Source: Desulfocapsa sp. (GTDB taxonomy: Bacteria; Desulfobacterota; Desulfobulbia; Desulfobulbales; Desulfocapsaceae). From it: a stretch of 32,960 nucleotides of DNA. The position numbers were made by a program, and so were the translations under genes. The notes beneath the pieces are model-generated. The model was not told the origin of the DNA. It made no database searches and saw only the letters and a list, made by a program, of their open reading frames with translations. Where the stretch lies: assembly GCA_022712895.1 (NCBI GenBank), contig JAFLJS010000035.1:1-32960 (forward strand). The letters are read 5' to 3'. Numbering within the stretch: position 1 is the first letter of the stretch; every line of letters starts with the position of its first letter. Of this stretch, positions 1 to 7,451 are shown piece after piece.

Positions 1-1
1 C

Positions 2-350
2 AGTAATGGTTCAAGTTCAGGCGCGGTAACTGCCGCCGCCGCAGCCGGTCAGGACACAGCAGCAATCGCCCAGGCATCCAGTAGCGGTTCAAGTTCAGGT
101 GCAGTAACCGCCGCAGCCGCCGCGGGTGAAGATGTGGCTGCGGTATCCCAGGCATCCAGTAGTGGTGCAAGTTCCGGAGCCGTCGGGGCCGCAGCCGCTA
201 CCGGTCAGGATACAGAAGCCGTTGCCGCCGCTGCCAGCAGTGGTTCCTCAGAAGGTGCGGCGCAAGGTGCAAGCGATGCAGGCCAGGATGTTGCAGTGGT
301 GGTCGCAGCAGCCCAAATCGGATCCGCCCAGGGGGCAGCAACCCCTGCAG
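2..350 (+). repeat. 78-bp in-frame tandem repeats
   Basis: Units of 78 bp (26 codons) begin at about 2, 80, 158 and 236, with a shortened fifth unit from 314. Units 1 and 2 are nearly identical and later units diverge progressively. The array probably continues upstream of the window. In-frame repeats of this kind can change number without breaking the reading frame. Confidence 0.8.
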
Positions 351-478
351 AGCCGGAAGCATTTGAGCCGGCAGAAGATACACCGGCCGATACCCCTGTA
401 GCCGATACACCCCTGGAACCGGAAGCCATAGAGGTTCCTCCCACCCAGGATGATACAGAACCAGCAAGCCCGGTTTGA
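2..478 (+). CDS. 3' part of an Ala/Ser/Gly-rich tandem-repeat protein
   Basis: The frame is open from base 2 to the TGA at 476-478, so the start lies before the window. The visible 158 residues hold four 26-residue repeats (units start near bases 2, 80, 158 and 236) with the pattern SSGSSSGAVTAAAAAGQD followed by an AAxAQAS-like end. The repeats decay into a Pro/Glu/Asp-rich acidic tail rich in DTP motifs. This frame was chosen over the other open frames because the repeat unit is conserved in it and it stops 37 bases before the barrel gene. No catalytic domain is visible. The low-complexity, small-residue composition fits a surface-exposed or cell-envelope protein whose functional domain is upstream. 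A FecR-type or adhesin-like N-terminus is possible but cannot be seen. Confidence 0.65.
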   Translation, partial: SNGSSSGAVTAAAAAGQDTAAIAQASSSGSSSGAVTAAAAAGEDVAAVSQASSSGASSGAVGAAAATGQDTEAVAAAASSGSSEGAAQGASDAGQDVAVVVAAAQIGSAQGAATPAEPEAFEPAEDTPADTPVADTPLEPEAIEVPPTQDDTEPASPV

Positions 479-515
479 TGGAATTTGAATTGCAAACTAA
501 TCTGGAGAGCTCGAA

Positions 516-1727
516 ATGATATTCAAGAAAAGCACATCTGCACTAAGCTTTACCATATTAATTTTATTGATTTCCCTTTACGCCGTCACAATTGCCTTTG
601 CCGGAAGAAGCATCATTAAACCCTATGTTGAAACCGGATATCAAAGGGACACCAACTTTTACAAGTCAACAGATGATACCAAAACAGTGGACACCTTCAA
701 TGCCAAAGGCGGTGTTGTACTGGGCTATACCACGGACAAAAGCAATGTCAATCTGGACTATTATTTTAATGTCCTCAGGTACAATGACAGGGATTATATC
801 GCACCCACTCAGTTTGAGGCCGATTCATTTGACTACACGGAACAACGGGCCAGTTTCACTTCTCAAATCCAGGCGACGGATCGACTGCTCCTCGGGCTTG
901 ACGATCTGTTCTGGAGAACCCGTGACCCGGCCAACTCCGATGACACTAATAATGGAACTGACCGGTTCATGTATGATATGAACCGGTTCACGCCGAGATT
1001 AACCTATAAGCTGGGTGAAAAATTCGGTCTGGGATTGAAATACGATAACCTGCTTCTGGATTACAAGGATGATGCAGTGGGACAGGGAGAGGACTCCATT
1101 GAAAACCGGGGAACACTTGTCCTGTCCTACTACTTAAATTCCAAAACCTTCTTTGACCTGGACTACCAGATCTGGGCCATGGATTATGATAAACAATCTG
1201 TGGATTATACCTCAAACCAGGTCATGGCCCGTATAAACCATCAGTTCAACTATATCATCCTGGCGGCTGGCGCCGGTTATCAGAGCAGGGATTTTGACAG
1301 TCCCGGCGTGGATGACCTGGATAAGTTTGTTTGGCAGTTGTCTGCTTCGGGTGAAAAACCCTCGGAGACAGGTAGTATCCCGAGAAGTTCCATGTTAATC
1401 ACCTTTGGCAGTAAAGTGAATGATAACGGTGCCGGCAACTCCTACTACGATGCCCTGCGACTGGATGTCCGGTTGACCTATCTTTTTATCGAAAAAATCA
1501 ATTGCACCCTGGGCGGGTATTACCAGAATTCCGATTATGAAACCTCCACCCGAAAAGATAACCGGTATTACATTTCCATGGCCGCTGATTATCTGATCAC
1601 CGATTGGCTCAGCCTGGGACTTGAGGGCGGGAGAGAAGACCGGAATTCCAATTTTGCTGCCAAGGATTTTACCAATAATTTTATCCAGATCAACGCCAAG
1701 TTTAATTATAATCTGGGAGCCAAATAA
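516..1727 (+). CDS. Outer-membrane beta-barrel protein of polysaccharide export locus
   Basis: A 403-residue protein that starts with a clear signal peptide (basic MIFKKS, then a hydrophobic stretch to about residue 28, with a plausible cleavage after AFA). The mature part has alternating aromatic and polar residues, many Tyr/Asp-rich strands (for example LDYYFNVLRYNDRDY), and ends in a short strand-like segment NAKFNYNLGAK, as barrel proteins do. A GGAG site lies about 9 bases before the ATG. The style matches the putative beta-barrel porin group (BBP2-like) often found next to Wza/Wzz genes. It probably forms or supports the outer-membrane conduit for the polymer; the specific role is inferred from position. 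Confidence 0.8.
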   Translation: MIFKKSTSALSFTILILLISLYAVTIAFAGRSIIKPYVETGYQRDTNFYKSTDDTKTVDTFNAKGGVVLGYTTDKSNVNLDYYFNVLRYNDRDYIAPTQFEADSFDYTEQRASFTSQIQATDRLLLGLDDLFWRTRDPANSDDTNNGTDRFMYDMNRFTPRLTYKLGEKFGLGLKYDNLLLDYKDDAVGQGEDSIENRGTLVLSYYLNSKTFFDLDYQIWAMDYDKQSVDYTSNQVMARINHQFNYIILAAGAGYQSRDFDSPGVDDLDKFVWQLSASGEKPSETGSIPRSSMLITFGSKVNDNGAGNSYYDALRLDVRLTYLFIEKINCTLGGYYQNSDYETSTRKDNRYYISMAADYLITDWLSLGLEGGREDRNSNFAAKDFTNNFIQINAKFNYNLGAK

Positions 1728-1756
1728 CAAACATCCATTAAGATTGCAGACGCAAC

Positions 1757-1795
1757 AAAATAATGGTACAAAAATATTTTTTGTACCATTATTTT
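1757..1795 (+). terminator. Perfect 18-bp hairpin between barrel and exporter genes
   Basis: Bases 1757-1774 and 1778-1795 are exact inverted repeats around a 3-base loop, with GGTAC/GTACC at the middle of an otherwise A/T-rich stem. The 3' arm ends in a T-run, so it could act as a weak intrinsic terminator or attenuator. It lies 30 bases after the barrel stop and 30 bases before the exporter ATG. It could instead be an operator or an mRNA-stability element. Confidence 0.45.
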
Positions 1796-1824
1796 TGCCT
1801 AAACCCCTAGCTGCTGGGAAAATT

Positions 1825-2769
1825 ATGTTACGATTTTCAAATAAATGTTCCGCCTCTTTTTTGTACCTGTCTTTTTTGTTTCTATCGTTGTTTGTGACCA
1901 GCACATGCTTTAATCTGGGAGTTAGCCAGGCAAGCTCAAAAGAGTCTGACTACCGGCTGGGGGCGGACGATGTATTGACCATCACCATTTTTGTGGGGGG
2001 AGAAAAACAGGTGGAAACCGAAATGGTGGTCGGTGGTAACGGCAGTGTGAATGTGCCCTTTATCGGGAAAGTTCAGGCGGCAGGATTGACCATGGAAGCG
2101 TTTGAAAAAGTGATAACCCTTCCCCTGGAGCAGGACTATTTTGTAAACCCCCAGATTCATCTTCAGATAAAAGAATACCACAGCCTCCAGTTTTTTATCT
2201 CCGGCGCGGTTAAGAACCCGGGAAAGTACGAACTGGATTTTATACCCACGGTCATGGATCTGGTGGCCAATGCCGGCGGTGTGCTGCCGGAAAGGGGAAA
2301 TCTTGCCTATATTCTTCGGGGTGCGGCAGCCGAGAAAATTAAAGATGCTGATTTAAAAGATGCTGAGATAACAGACACCCTGTCCAGGACAGAACCCATT
2401 CGGGTGGATCTGATAAAGCTGCTGGATGAAGGGGATATGTCGGAAAATATCCGCCTTCAATCCGGTGATACGATTTACATCCCCCTTGGTACCAAGTTGA
2501 ACCAGACAGCCACCAACGTCTACGTCCAGGGAAAGGTCAAAAAACCCGGGGTTTTTGAGTATCAACCGGGTCTCACCGCGCTGTCCGCCTGTATCATGGC
2601 CGGGGGATTCGCCAAATTTGCCGCTCCCAACCGGGCCAAGGTGATCCGCCAGACAAAAGAGGGCCCGGAAACCATTAAAATCAATCTTGAAAAGGTCATA
2701 TCCGGCGATATGGCCGACCTTCCCCTGAAACCCGGTGACCGTATCCACATTCCTGAATCCTGGCTCTAA
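1825..2769 (+). CDS. Wza-type polysaccharide export protein (Poly_export + SLBB)
   Basis: A 314-residue periplasmic/outer-membrane export protein. The ATG at 1825 was chosen, rather than an upstream in-frame start inside the barrel gene, because it gives a proper export signal (MLRFSNKC followed by a hydrophobic core to about residue 28). Residues 43-118 match the polysaccharide export domain (YRLGADDVLTITIF). Two SLBB-like segments follow at about 122-200 (FFISGAVKNPGKYEL) and 230-300 (VYVQGKVKKPGVFEY). A Cys at residue 28 follows TST, which is not a standard lipobox, so lipidation is uncertain. In this family the protein forms the export channel with a Wzz partner, encoded directly downstream with a 14-base gap. 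Confidence 0.88.
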   Translation: MLRFSNKCSASFLYLSFLFLSLFVTSTCFNLGVSQASSKESDYRLGADDVLTITIFVGGEKQVETEMVVGGNGSVNVPFIGKVQAAGLTMEAFEKVITLPLEQDYFVNPQIHLQIKEYHSLQFFISGAVKNPGKYELDFIPTVMDLVANAGGVLPERGNLAYILRGAAAEKIKDADLKDAEITDTLSRTEPIRVDLIKLLDEGDMSENIRLQSGDTIYIPLGTKLNQTATNVYVQGKVKKPGVFEYQPGLTALSACIMAGGFAKFAAPNRAKVIRQTKEGPETIKINLEKVISGDMADLPLKPGDRIHIPESWL

Positions 2770-2783
2770 AATAAGGAGTAAAC

Positions 2784-4301
2784 ATGCAAGATTCCCCCAT
2801 GGACGAATCGTTTCAGGAAAAAGAGATCCATCTTTCCGAGTACCTGATGGTCCTTCTGAAAAGAAAAAGACTGATCCTTCTTGTCTTTATCCTGACAGTT
2901 TCAGCCACCCTGTTTTATACATTCGCATCTGATCCCATATACGAATCCTCTGCCAAGCTGATCATTGACAAAGAAAACTCATCCTCCCCCATTACAGGAG
3001 AACGGACCGACTACGAGAGCTACCACTCCCAAACCATGACCTTTAATACCAGTATCAAAATGATCACCTCCATCCCGGTCATCCGGGAGGTGATCACCGC
3101 CCTGAAACTGGATGCAGAAAACAATGATTTGGAGGTGAATTTTGTCCGGGAGATTATTTCCCAGTTCAAGGCCAATATCAAGCTTTTGCTCAACTCGGAT
3201 GAGGCCGGGAAATTTTCCCCTGAAGAGTTGAAAAACCGGGAAATGCAGGAGCTCATTGCCACCATCCAGGAAAAAATCAATGTCCAACAGATCCGGGACA
3301 CAAGGCTTTTGAAGATGTCGGTCAAAGATAAGGACCCCGAGCGCGCCACCAATATGGTTAACATGCTGGCAAAAAAATACATGGAGTTCAACCTGACAAA
3401 TAAAATGGAGTCTTCCAAACAAACCCTGGAATGGCTCAATAATGAACTTTATGAACTGAGAAAAAAGCTGGAAGATGACGAGAGAAAATTCTTTGAATAC
3501 AAACAGCAGAACAAGGTGTTTTCCATTGAGGGCAAACAGAAGCTGGCAGAACAGAAAATCCAGGAATTTAACAACAAATACCTGGAAACCCGAAACAAGC
3601 GGTTGGAACTGGATGCCAAAATTAATGAACTGAGCAAAAATATCAACGGGATCAAAGGGGTGGCCAATGTCCGCTCCCTGATCAACAATCCCATGATTGA
3701 AAATATTTATGGCAAGATGGTGGATATTGAGATCGAGCTAACCCGCCTGTCAAAAGTTTATAAATCCAAACACCCCAAGATTGTTCAGGCAAAAAGTGAG
3801 CTGGAGAAAACTGAAAAACGCCTGGCCCTGGAAATCCAGAAAGAACGGGCAAATTTAAAATCCGAGCGCAAGGTGCTGCATGCAAGGGAAGCCACTCTGG
3901 AAAAGACCATTTCCGAATTTGAGACCGATGCTCTTGATACCTCGGGTAAGGAACTTAAATTTACGATTCTTCAGAGAAACATGAATACCAGCCAGAACCT
4001 CTACGATCTCATGGTCTCCCGGGTAAAGGAATCCGACATCCTCCAGACCAGCAGCAGCTCCAATATCCGCCTGGTGGAAACCGCACAGGTTCCCTTATTT
4101 CCCGTATCCCCCAAAAAGAAAAGAAATCTCCTGCTGGGCATTGTCCTGGGGCTTTTTGCCGGCGCAGGCCTTGCGTTTTTCTTCGAATACCTGGATCAGA
4201 CCGTCCGGACCGAAGAAGATATCCAGAACCATTTCAACCTTCCCGTTCTTTCTGTCATCCCTAAAGCTGACAGATCCGCTTCCTATGGAGACAACTATTG
4301 A
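2784..4301 (+). CDS. Wzz/GNVR chain-length determinant protein
   Basis: A 505-residue inner-membrane protein with an AAGGAGT ribosome site and ATG at 2784. There is one membrane segment at about residues 29-48, a long charged coiled-coil region from about 190 to 400, the PVSPKKKRN motif at about 440-448, and a second membrane segment at about 449-466. The cytoplasmic tail ends with a short segment typical of the Wzz side of PCP-2a proteins (TVRTEEDIQNHFNLPVLSVIP). No kinase domain is fused; the kinase is the next gene, overlapping by four bases. The family sets polymer length and couples kinase state to export. Confidence 0.92.
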   Translation: MQDSPMDESFQEKEIHLSEYLMVLLKRKRLILLVFILTVSATLFYTFASDPIYESSAKLIIDKENSSSPITGERTDYESYHSQTMTFNTSIKMITSIPVIREVITALKLDAENNDLEVNFVREIISQFKANIKLLLNSDEAGKFSPEELKNREMQELIATIQEKINVQQIRDTRLLKMSVKDKDPERATNMVNMLAKKYMEFNLTNKMESSKQTLEWLNNELYELRKKLEDDERKFFEYKQQNKVFSIEGKQKLAEQKIQEFNNKYLETRNKRLELDAKINELSKNINGIKGVANVRSLINNPMIENIYGKMVDIEIELTRLSKVYKSKHPKIVQAKSELEKTEKRLALEIQKERANLKSERKVLHAREATLEKTISEFETDALDTSGKELKFTILQRNMNTSQNLYDLMVSRVKESDILQTSSSSNIRLVETAQVPLFPVSPKKKRNLLLGIVLGLFAGAGLAFFFEYLDQTVRTEEDIQNHFNLPVLSVIPKADRSASYGDNY

Positions 4302-5527
4302 TTTTTAGAAAAAAAGAAAAAAGATCCGCAGAAAAAGACAGGGAACATTTGCTGTTAACATTTCCCGGCAACTCAAGATATGCAGAATCCTACAGAACCT
4401 TGAGAACCAATCTTTTCTTCGCTCAAACGGACGAGGAAGTGAAATCAGTGGTCGTCACAAGCTCTGTGGAAAAAGAAGGCAAAACCACCACGGCGGTCAA
4501 CCTTGCCTACACCATCGCCCAGACAGACCGGAAGGTGCTGCTCATGGATTGTGACCTTCGTCGCCCCCACCTGAGCAAGTTGTTTTCCAATGAACAGGAA
4601 ACTGGAGTCTCAGAACTGGTGACCGATGTGTTCGGCACCCGGCTGACCAACGGCAGCCTGGACATCTTTTCGATCAGCGATCTTGTGCTGCTGACCAAAC
4701 TGCAGAGAAGATCATGCCGGCTGGACATTGAGAACCAGAATACCCAGGTGGCCATCTATTTTGACCGGGGTGTGATGACCGACATCTACTGGAAAAATCG
4801 GCCCGACGCCAAAAAACTGGCTAACATCCTGATCCGGGATAAACTGCTAACGGAAAAAGAGGCCTACCTGGCCCTGGGCCACCAGAAAAAATCGATTCAG
4901 CGGTTGGGCACCATCCTCTACACCATGGGATTTGTCTCGAAAAAAGATGTTTCCAAAGCCCTGTCCGTCCATACCATAGAGGCGATCCGGGCGGTTTCCT
5001 CCATGGAAGCGGGGCAGTTTATCTTTTATCCCCTTGCCAATGGGGAAGGTAAATCGGCCATCAGCCAGAACATCGATTTTGAAAGGCTCTATGGGGAATT
5101 CTCCTCCAGTGAAGACAGCCTGAAATACATCAAAACCGCCATTGACAAAGCAGTAAAGGAAACGGAAACCCCCAATTTGTTTATCCTGCCCGGCGGCAAG
5201 GTGCCTCCCAATCCATCGGAAATGATCGGATCAAAGCGGATGGAGTTTTTAATTCAATACCTGAAAAACAGCTTTGATTTCATTGTCATTGATACCCCGC
5301 CGGTCATGCCAGCCACCGACGCCATTCTCCTGGCCCCGAGCACCGACGGCACCATCTTTGTCATTAAATCCGGCAACACGGACCGTAAAATTATCCAGGA
5401 CGTCATTGACCAGTTCAAAGCCGCTAACCAGCCCATCATCGGCTCTGTCCTGAACCTGGTGGACATGAAAAAAGAAGGGTATTACCGGTATTACAGCAAA
5501 TATTATTCTTCTTACTATGGACAATAA
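4298..5527 (+). CDS. BY-kinase (CpsD/CapB-like) with inserted DUF4388-like domain
   Basis: A 409-residue cytoplasmic tyrosine autokinase. The start is TTG at 4298, overlapping the wzz stop, with GGAG about 8 bases upstream. A Walker A segment (EKEGKTTT, residues 58-65), Walker A' (LLMDCDLRRP, 81-90), Walker B (FIVIDTPP, 328-335) and a C-terminal cluster of eight tyrosines (GYYRYYSKYYSSYYGQ) are all present. Between GVSELVT (about 109) and NLFILPGG (about 293-300), where usual CpsD proteins have about 20 residues, there are about 180. This stretch begins GSLDIFSISDLVLLTKLQ and has IYFDRGVMTDIYW and LLTEKEAY...LGTILYTMGF segments, resembling the DUF4388/PatA N-terminal domain used in delta-proteobacterial signalling. 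Kinase function is well supported; the identity of the insert is by motif appearance only. Confidence 0.9.
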   Translation: MIFRKKEKRSAEKDREHLLLTFPGNSRYAESYRTLRTNLFFAQTDEEVKSVVVTSSVEKEGKTTTAVNLAYTIAQTDRKVLLMDCDLRRPHLSKLFSNEQETGVSELVTDVFGTRLTNGSLDIFSISDLVLLTKLQRRSCRLDIENQNTQVAIYFDRGVMTDIYWKNRPDAKKLANILIRDKLLTEKEAYLALGHQKKSIQRLGTILYTMGFVSKKDVSKALSVHTIEAIRAVSSMEAGQFIFYPLANGEGKSAISQNIDFERLYGEFSSSEDSLKYIKTAIDKAVKETETPNLFILPGGKVPPNPSEMIGSKRMEFLIQYLKNSFDFIVIDTPPVMPATDAILLAPSTDGTIFVIKSGNTDRKIIQDVIDQFKAANQPIIGSVLNLVDMKKEGYYRYYSKYYSSYYGQ

Positions 5528-7082
5528 GGTTTCGACACCCCTTAAACTCATTCTGATCGGCATTTTATCCGCCCTGCTCATTATCTGCGGTTCTCTTTTT
5601 TGGCCCAGATTCCTCTACCAGGAAGGAATCACTCAGCGTAAACTGAAACACTATGAAAAGGCCACCCTTTATTTTAAGAAAGCGGAACAGGCCATGCCAA
5701 AATCCATTGCCTCCTGGTTTGCCCGGGCAGATCTGTTCAGGATTTATACAAACCACGGCCAGGCACTATACCATCTGGGTGCTGGCGACTGGAAGGAAAA
5801 CGGCTTGTCCCTTTCATCCTATGGCCTGTTGGTCCGGTCAAAATATTATCTTACCCAGGCCTCAATAATAGAACCCGCTCATTACATAAACGCGTATTGG
5901 CTGAGTCAAACCGAAGAAGGACTGGAAAAAGCCTATCCATGGCTTTACCCTAAAAAAAGCAATCAGTTCAATGCAGACACCTATTATCAGAAAGCCATTT
6001 CCCTGCGACCCTCTGGGATCACTGTCCGGTATGCATACCTGAAATATCTCCACTACAAAGGCCAAAACTCAAAAATTCCGGAACTGGTTCAATACATGAT
6101 GGAAATTCACCCCCCTACATACCGGCATCTGAAAAAAGAATCCTTTTATACCAAGGATCTGATACCCTATGTCGAAAAGGGGCTTCATCTGGCAGTTGAA
6201 CAGGAGACCCTTTCAAGGGATTCTTTCAAAGCCCTCTCGGATATCTATTTTAACCAGAATGATTTTGAAACTGCCATCTCCTATTACAAGAAGCTTCTCG
6301 AGTATAAGCCATCCTTAAACGGATCAAATGAATATATCCACATGGCAAGCCTGTATTTAAAGGGGCAGCAAACCGAAAACAGTTTTAAATATTTTGAACA
6401 AGCGCTTCTGGAATCGAAAAATACCTCATCAACCATCCATCGCATTTATAATATATTTAAACGGGAAAAACGGTTCTCGGAATTTATCGGGCTGTATGTT
6501 CACATCCAGGCAAAGGGGATGGAAACCCAGGAGATTGAGATGGCCCTGGCAAAAAACTGGATGGAGATGGGAAGACCTGCCCTTGCAAAAGCCAGACTTA
6601 CCCGGATAAATGCCGCCAACCCCCATGCCCCTGCCTATTATCTTCTGGCAAAAATAGCCCAAAAAGAAAAAAACTGGGATCAGATGGAAACATCCATCCA
6701 GAAGGCCACCCGGCTGGACCCTTCAAACCCGGGTTACTACTATCTGTTTTCCCAGGCCCTTAATTATCAGAAAAAATACACCCATGCCGAAGAAGCCGCC
6801 ACAAAAGCCATCCAGCATGCTCCCAAAGAAAACCCCTGGTATTTCAATCACCGGGCCTGGATCAGATGGCGCCAGAAAAAATATGGTCAATCCGCCGAAG
6901 ACTGGCAAAAGGCCTTTGCCATAAAGCCGGACAGAAGTGATTTTCCCTATAGGATCGCGCTGGCCCAGGAGCAGGAAGGAAAGTTTGAAAAGGGGCTTGC
7001 CTATATCCAAAAGGCCATTGCCCTGGACCCGGATAACCCAAAATATAAAGAGCTCAAAATCAGACTGAGCACCCATAAATAG
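5517..7082 (+). CDS. Membrane-anchored TPR protein (copy 1)
   Basis: A 521-residue protein starting at the ATG at 5517, which overlaps the kinase gene by 11 bases and suggests translational coupling. One N-terminal membrane segment (about residues 9-29) ends in WPRFLYQEGITQRKL. The rest is tetratricopeptide repeats, clearest at about 220-290 and in the C-terminal 200 residues (A-LDP-NP style ends). It probably sits in the inner membrane with a periplasmic scaffold domain. It is a full-length paralogue of the protein at 30177, with about 70 extra residues (roughly two TPR units) near the C-terminus. A role in polymer assembly or secretion is inferred from context; no enzymatic motif is seen. 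Confidence 0.85.
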   Translation: MDNKVSTPLKLILIGILSALLIICGSLFWPRFLYQEGITQRKLKHYEKATLYFKKAEQAMPKSIASWFARADLFRIYTNHGQALYHLGAGDWKENGLSLSSYGLLVRSKYYLTQASIIEPAHYINAYWLSQTEEGLEKAYPWLYPKKSNQFNADTYYQKAISLRPSGITVRYAYLKYLHYKGQNSKIPELVQYMMEIHPPTYRHLKKESFYTKDLIPYVEKGLHLAVEQETLSRDSFKALSDIYFNQNDFETAISYYKKLLEYKPSLNGSNEYIHMASLYLKGQQTENSFKYFEQALLESKNTSSTIHRIYNIFKREKRFSEFIGLYVHIQAKGMETQEIEMALAKNWMEMGRPALAKARLTRINAANPHAPAYYLLAKIAQKEKNWDQMETSIQKATRLDPSNPGYYYLFSQALNYQKKYTHAEEAATKAIQHAPKENPWYFNHRAWIRWRQKKYGQSAEDWQKAFAIKPDRSDFPYRIALAQEQEGKFEKGLAYIQKAIALDPDNPKYKELKIRLSTHK

Positions 7083-7249
7083 GACGCAGATGAACGCAGA
7101 TTATCAGGATTTTAAGCATACAGTGCTGACCCAGAAGATCATTGAAATCTTCTATCGGGTTTATAACAAGGTGATTGTGGAAATAAAGGCAATACAAATT
7201 TAACACCGGAAAATAACCTATCTGCGTTCATCCGCGAAAATCTGCGTCC
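7082..7249. repeat. Inverted repeats bounding a GxxExxY remnant
   Basis: GATGAACGCAGAT at 7089-7101 is an exact inverted match to ATCTGCGTTCATC at 7220-7232. GGACGCAGAT at 7082-7091 is inverted at 7240-7249. The two arms enclose a 38-codon decayed gene. As I recall, repeats of this sequence commonly flank GxxExxY genes in diverse bacterial genomes, so this looks like a shrunken copy of that unit. Confidence 0.7.
7090..7203 (+). pseudogene. Internally deleted GxxExxY-family gene
   Basis: A 37-residue reading frame starts MNADYQDFKHTVLTQKI, then IEIFYRVYNK, and jumps directly to VIVEIKAIQI before a TAA. In the GxxExxY family the first part is the N-terminus (followed by LGxGFLExxYE) and the second is the KVIVEIKA strand some 50 residues later. 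The GxxExxY core is therefore missing and the two ends are joined in frame. The ATG falls inside the left inverted repeat. The protein is unlikely to be functional. Confidence 0.75.
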
Positions 7250-7344
7250 CATAAAAAAATGACCCCATGAACATACCCTTTTACATAATCTGCACCCTGA
7301 TAGTTTTTACCCCTAATTCACGCAATTCCCATACCGGCCCTTAG

Positions 7345-7447
7345 AATGCCGTTTTTGACCCCGAAAAGTGGTGTCTAAGAGATAAAAGATAGGTTTTTCA
7401 AAGCAATTTACCTTTAATAACATATTAGGTCAGCGGGGTCAGACCCC
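7345..7447. repeat. Left imperfect direct repeat of methyltransferase cassette
   Basis: The segment beginning AATGCCGTTTTTGACCCC and ending in the palindrome GGGGTCAGACCCC (7435-7447) matches, with substitutions and small indels, the segment at 9471-9581 in the same orientation. Shared blocks include TTGACCCC-GAAAAGTGG, a purine-rich AAGRGATRAAARATAG run, and the terminal palindrome. Confidence 0.65.
7435..7447. repeat. REP-like palindrome GGGGTCAGACCCC
   Basis: A 13-base palindrome (6-bp arms around one A) ends 4 bases before the methyltransferase ATG. The same 13 bases occur at 9569-9581. Its position occupies the place of a ribosome-binding site, so a hairpin here could limit translation. 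Confidence 0.7.
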
Positions 7448-7451
7448 ACCT

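Noticed and set aside
1621-1824. Upstream extension of the exporter protein
   Set aside because: It lies in the 3' end of the barrel gene and across the hairpin; the ATG at 1825 gives a proper signal peptide.
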